From GCA-020352575 sp041635475 (GTDB lineage Bacteria > Actinomycetota > Acidimicrobiia > Spongiisociales > JAENVV01), in NCBI GenBank assembly GCA_041635475.1, contig JBFKVA010000094.1, forward strand, positions 1 through 8,286: 8,286 nucleotides of DNA. Reading direction: 5' to 3'. The position numbers were made by a program, and so were the translations under genes. Positions 5,556 to 8,286 of this stretch are shown here, piece after piece. The notes below the pieces were generated by a model. It was not told the origin of the DNA, did no database searches, and saw only the letters and a program-made list of their open reading frames with translations. Within the stretch, counting starts at the first letter, position 1. Every line of letters begins with the position of its first letter.

Positions 5556-6833
5556 ATGAAGCGCATCGTGGGGGGCCTCGCTGAGCGGGGGCGAAGATGG
5601 CTCGAGTGGAACTCTGGTAGCTCCGACCGCCGCTTCTTCCTCGCCGTGTTCCTCCCCGTGGCAGCGGTCTACGTGGCGACGACGACCTGGGGCATCAACG
5701 GGAACGTCGACGTCATCACGAACACCTACACGGCATGGTCGCTCGGAACGAGCGGCTCGCCACTCGTGCAAGGATACGAACCGCCAGCCGACCTCCAGAC
5801 CTGGATTGCCTTCCTGACCCCGCATCCTGAGGGGGGGGCCATCTCCTCGTACCCGCCCGGAGCTCCCCTGATCGCTGCCCCCCTGTACGCAGTGGCTGCC
5901 CGCGACCTCAACACCGGGACCTTCTCCCGGTGGGATCCCGACGGGACCGTGGTCACCATTCCGCTGGGATTCCCGGACATCTGGCCAGGATCCATCGTCT
6001 CGGCGCTGACCTCGGCCGCTGCGATCGGCTTCCTCGGCCTCACATTCCGGCGCATCGACGACCCGAACTCGGCGCTCATCGGCGCATACGTTGCCGCCTT
6101 CGGCACCAGTGTCTGGTCGGTGGCGGCCGACGCCCTCTGGCAACACGGCCCGTCGCTCATGTGGCTCTCATTGGCCATCTACCTCACGCACAACGAGCGG
6201 TGGTGGGGAGCCGGCCTCGCATTCGCAGCGGCCTTGGCCACCCGTCAACTGACCGGCGTCATCGCCGCGGCCAGTGGCCTGGGAGTGGCGGTGTTCGAGC
6301 GGAGGTGGCGGCCAGTTTGGAGGGTCGGCCTGACGGCGTCGACAGGCCTGTTGGCTGTCTCCGCCTGGTTCTGGCGCTGGTGGGACACGCCAGCGCCATG
6401 GGGTCTCAGGTCGGACCAAGCATCAATGATGGTGGGGGCCGACGCCGGCGTACTGACAGGTGACTTCGCCAGTGGCGTCGCTTGGTGGCAGAACGCACTC
6501 CTGGGAGCCTTCGAGCCGGGGCACGGGTTCCTCGTTCTGTCGCCGTTCTTTCTGGTTGCGATTCCCGGGCTGCGGCGTGCGTGGGCGATTGCGCCCGCAG
6601 CCGCGAAGGCGTCTGCGTTGGGAGGAATCGCCTACTACCTGATCCAGCACCGAATCCAGATCTATGCCCACGACGGCTACTTCGGGTATCGCTACCCGCT
6701 CGAAGCGCTCATGGCCTCCGCACCGCTTTGGTTCCTGGCATTCCGCTCCTCGTTGAACCGCTACCCACGCACCGGCGCGTTCGCCGTCAAGGTCGCGATC
6801 GGCGCACATGCGGTCTTCGCCGTTCTCGGATAG
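5556..6833 (+). CDS. Polytopic membrane protein, GT-C glycosyltransferase-like
   Basis: A 425-residue integral membrane protein with roughly nine to eleven hydrophobic segments, the first at about 27-45. It resembles the GT-C fold polyprenyl-phosphate-sugar-dependent glycosyltransferases (GT39/ArnT/RgtA-like). An acidic loop follows the first segment (WGINGNVDVITN, 45-56), then SSYPPGAPLIAAPLYA (97-112), then WQHGPSLMWLSLAIYL (195-210), and late in the protein GYFGYRYPLEAL (374-385), which resembles the GxRYLLPALP pattern of the group. The family match is by motif style; no catalytic residue can be assigned with confidence and the sugar and acceptor are unknown. Start ATG 5556 is backed by TATACT 8 nt upstream. 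It is divergent from menB and convergent with the broken GT87 gene, 36 bp away. Other large membrane-protein families cannot be excluded. Confidence 0.7.
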   Translation: MKRIVGGLAERGRRWLEWNSGSSDRRFFLAVFLPVAAVYVATTTWGINGNVDVITNTYTAWSLGTSGSPLVQGYEPPADLQTWIAFLTPHPEGGAISSYPPGAPLIAAPLYAVAARDLNTGTFSRWDPDGTVVTIPLGFPDIWPGSIVSALTSAAAIGFLGLTFRRIDDPNSALIGAYVAAFGTSVWSVAADALWQHGPSLMWLSLAIYLTHNERWWGAGLAFAAALATRQLTGVIAAASGLGVAVFERRWRPVWRVGLTASTGLLAVSAWFWRWWDTPAPWGLRSDQASMMVGADAGVLTGDFASGVAWWQNALLGAFEPGHGFLVLSPFFLVAIPGLRRAWAIAPAAAKASALGGIAYYLIQHRIQIYAHDGYFGYRYPLEALMASAPLWFLAFRSSLNRYPRTGAFAVKVAIGAHAVFAVLG

Positions 6834-6869
6834 TGAAGCCAGGATCCAAGGTCCGCTCGTGCTCGCTCA
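6834..6869. other. Short convergent intergenic gap
   Basis: Only 36 bp separate the two convergent membrane-protein genes. A second stop (TGA) directly follows the TAG of the plus-strand gene. I see no stem-loop with a T-run for either strand, so transcripts from both sides may overlap. Confidence 0.4.
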
Positions 6870-8113
6870 TCAAGGCTGGCTCACATCAGCGCCAGATTGG
6901 CCAGTCAAGGGCTCGGCAGTCTGCCGGATCACGACTAGGTAGAAGGCGACGAGCACGATGGGTGCCCACGGCACACCGAGGTAGTTCAACAGCCAACCAG
7001 TCGCTGGAAGCATCCACAGATGTCCGACGATTCCTCGGCCAACCGAGTTCACTGGGAGGGATTCCGGAGTCATGAAGGCGAGCGCCCCGAAGGCGATGAC
7101 CAAGTCGTAGTTGTGGAGGTATGGCGTAAGAAGGGGAGTCGCAGCCAACCCGAGCGCAGCGCTCGACCGCACGCCCGTGACTCGCCGCAGCGAGAGGACA
7201 AGGAGTATCGCTGCCTAACCTGCGCCGACGACCTGCGGCACGTACACCACGGAGCCACTCATTCCCGCGGCCCTGGCACCGGCGGCCGCCGAAGCATCAT
7301 GTACCGATTGGCAGTGTCCAGTTGCTCGAGATACAGCCTTTGCAGTGGGATCGCCACTTCGAGCCAGGCGCGCCACGGCGAAGCACCCCAGAGCAGAACA
7401 CTCGCAACGACCATCGCTCCACTCGCGACCACCGTCGCGAGGATGGCTCGCCAAGCCTTCAGTGCAATGAGCACGAAAGGCACGGCGATGCCGAGGTGCG
7501 GCTTGTAGGTCAAGAACCCGAGCAGGAGTCCGGCAACGTGGGGTCGCCGCTTCGCGAGGGCAAAGCCTCCGATGAGAAGCCCGGCGGACAACGAACCATT
7601 CTGGCCCAGGAAGGCGTTGGCGAGGAGGGCCGGACTCGTCACGAACAGCCACGCGGGGACATCCCTGGCCCCGGCCACCCGCAGCGCCCACAAGAGGATG
7701 GCAACGGAGCCGATGGTCCACAAGGCCAGGCCCCACCAGTACGACATGCCCCCGAGCGGCAGCAACAGGAGCAGCGCGTTCGGGGCGTATGGGAAGTAGT
7801 GAAAGAGTAGGTGCTCGCCGAACAGAGCACGCATCCCATCGTGGAAGGCTGCCGGGTCGGCCAGAAGGTCCACGCGCCCGTCAAGGGCGAACACACCGGC
7901 CGCCCAGAACACTGCGAAGTCCTTCCCGATGGGGTTGCCGACAGGATCCAGAACCCCGACCAACGGGCCCAACGAGGCCATCCGCAGGCGGTACGCAAGC
8001 ATTCCGAGCGTCAAGACGCCAAGGACTGAGTACGGGATGAGCCGCAGGTCGCGCCAAGAAGAGACCCCACGTTGGAGCCCACCAGACCCAGCTGACTCTC
8101 CCGACCCCAGCAT
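6870..8113 (-). pseudogene. Broken GT87/DUF2029-type membrane mannosyltransferase
   Basis: Joined conceptually this gives a protein of about 413 residues with the GT87 (DUF2029) layout: several membrane segments, GKDFAVFWAAG (63-73), HYFPYAPNALLLLLPLGG (105-122), FLGQNGSLSAGLLIGG (168-183), LTYKPHLGIAVPF (201-213), and near the end TPYLHNYDLVIAFG. Such enzymes move mannose or arabinose from polyprenyl-phosphate donors onto envelope glycolipids. The reading frame is broken twice. At 7292-7295 it must shift by -1 (one base lost) to continue from RYMML into SAAAGARAAGMSGSVVYV; unshifted it ends 11 residues after that leucine. Further on, in the resumed frame, a TAG at 7215-7217 interrupts VVGAG and AAILLVLSLRR. 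ATG 8113 has a TANNNT hexamer 8 nt upstream. The unshifted reading gives 284 residues lacking the C-terminal membrane part. Sequencing error could explain one lesion, less easily both. Confidence 0.8.
7280..7291. repeat. Perfect 12-bp palindrome at the frameshift site
   Basis: CGGCGGCCGCCG is self-complementary and sits directly beside the place where the GT87 reading frame shifts (7292-7295). All-G/C palindromes like this favour replication slippage and also sequencing compressions, so it could be the cause of a real mutation or of an artefact. Confidence 0.7.
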
Positions 8114-8121
8114 CGGGTGTC

Positions 8122-8127
8122 AAGGTA
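8122..8127 (-). promoter_or_regulatory. Predicted -10 element of the GT87 gene
   Basis: On the minus strand TACCTT fits TANNNT and ends 8 nt before ATG 8113, the same leaderless spacing seen at other genes here. The -35 zone is not recognisable. If real, the broken gene may still be transcribed. Confidence 0.35.
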
Positions 8128-8164
8128 TCAGAGCCCAGCGGTAGAGCACTCCGAAACCGCCTGC

Positions 8165-8170
8165 CACAAT
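8165..8170 (+). promoter_or_regulatory. Possible -10 element of menA
   Basis: CACAAT keeps only the second A and last T of the TANNNT consensus but ends exactly 7 nt before the menA ATG, separated by CCCGCCC. No purine-rich ribosome binding site lies between, so a leaderless start is again the simplest reading. Weaker than the other hexamers because its first base is C. Confidence 0.3.
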
Positions 8171-8177
8171 CCCGCCC

Positions 8178-8286
8178 ATGACCACCCTCCAGACCTGGAT
8201 CCTCGCTGCCCGGCCCCCGACCCTGTGGGCGGCGGTCACCCCGGTCCTCGTCGGGTCGGCGTTGGCGTTCGACGCAGGCGTGTTCC
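8178..8286 (+). CDS. menA: 1,4-Dihydroxy-2-naphthoate polyprenyltransferase (MenA), N-terminal part
   Basis: Only the first 36 codons are in the window; the gene continues past the right edge. The translation begins MTTLQTWILAARPPTLWAAV and continues TPVLVGSALAF. The W-x-x-AARPxTL-xAAVxPVLVGS pattern is the N-terminal start of the UbiA-superfamily MenA, which attaches the polyprenyl chain to dihydroxynaphthoate in the membrane and releases CO2. The Asp-rich prenyl-diphosphate motifs lie beyond the edge, so function rests on this N-terminus plus menB and menE nearby. It is divergent from the broken GT87 gene, 64 bp away. Another UbiA-family prenyltransferase is possible but less likely here. 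Confidence 0.82.
   Translation, partial: MTTLQTWILAARPPTLWAAVTPVLVGSALAFDAGVF

Noticed and set aside
5510..5566. menB starting at ATG 5557 or further upstream
   Set aside because: The extra residues do not resemble MenB N-termini, they overlap the start of the divergent gene, and the TACAGT hexamer points to ATG 5509.
7259..7300. Programmed -1 ribosomal frameshift in the GT87 gene
   Set aside because: No slippery heptamer is present at 7292-7295, and the resumed frame meets TAG at 7215-7217, so a shift alone would not give a full protein.

Overview
The window is about two-thirds G+C and looks chromosomal. The best guess is a high-GC actinobacterium, possibly a deep-branching lineage such as Acidimicrobiia. 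The reasons are an Asp-type MenB very close to the mycobacterial enzyme, third-position G/C bias, and short TANNNT hexamers sitting 6-8 nt in front of start codons, the layout of leaderless actinobacterial mRNAs. The lineage is an inference from protein character, not a database result.

Layout, left to right: (1) 1-66, upstream DNA with a likely promoter; (2) 67-671, a plus-strand toxin-antitoxin pair (Phd/YefM-type antitoxin, PIN-domain VapC toxin) whose coding regions share one base; (3) 661-5509, a minus-strand block read as menB > lemA > DUF2207 > menE, with menE overlapping the vapC 3' end tail to tail by 11 bp; (4) 5510-5555, a very compact divergent promoter region; (5) 5556-6833, a plus-strand polytopic membrane protein resembling GT-C glycosyltransferases; (6) 6870-8113, a minus-strand GT87/DUF2029-type membrane mannosyltransferase gene broken by a frameshift and an in-frame TAG; (7) 8178-8286, the first 36 codons of menA, which runs off the right edge.

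The unifying theme is menaquinone synthesis: MenE activates o-succinylbenzoate to its CoA thioester, MenB closes the ring to 1,4-dihydroxy-2-naphthoyl-CoA, and MenA prenylates the product in the membrane. Two other units lie within this neighbourhood: a LemA plus DUF2207 membrane pair between menB and menE, and two convergent membrane glycosyltransferase-like genes between menB and menA, one of them decayed. Nothing here is clearly a new defence or mobile system. The most useful observations are the repeated leaderless-promoter layout, the doubly broken glycosyltransferase, and the LemA/DUF2207 pair inside a men operon.
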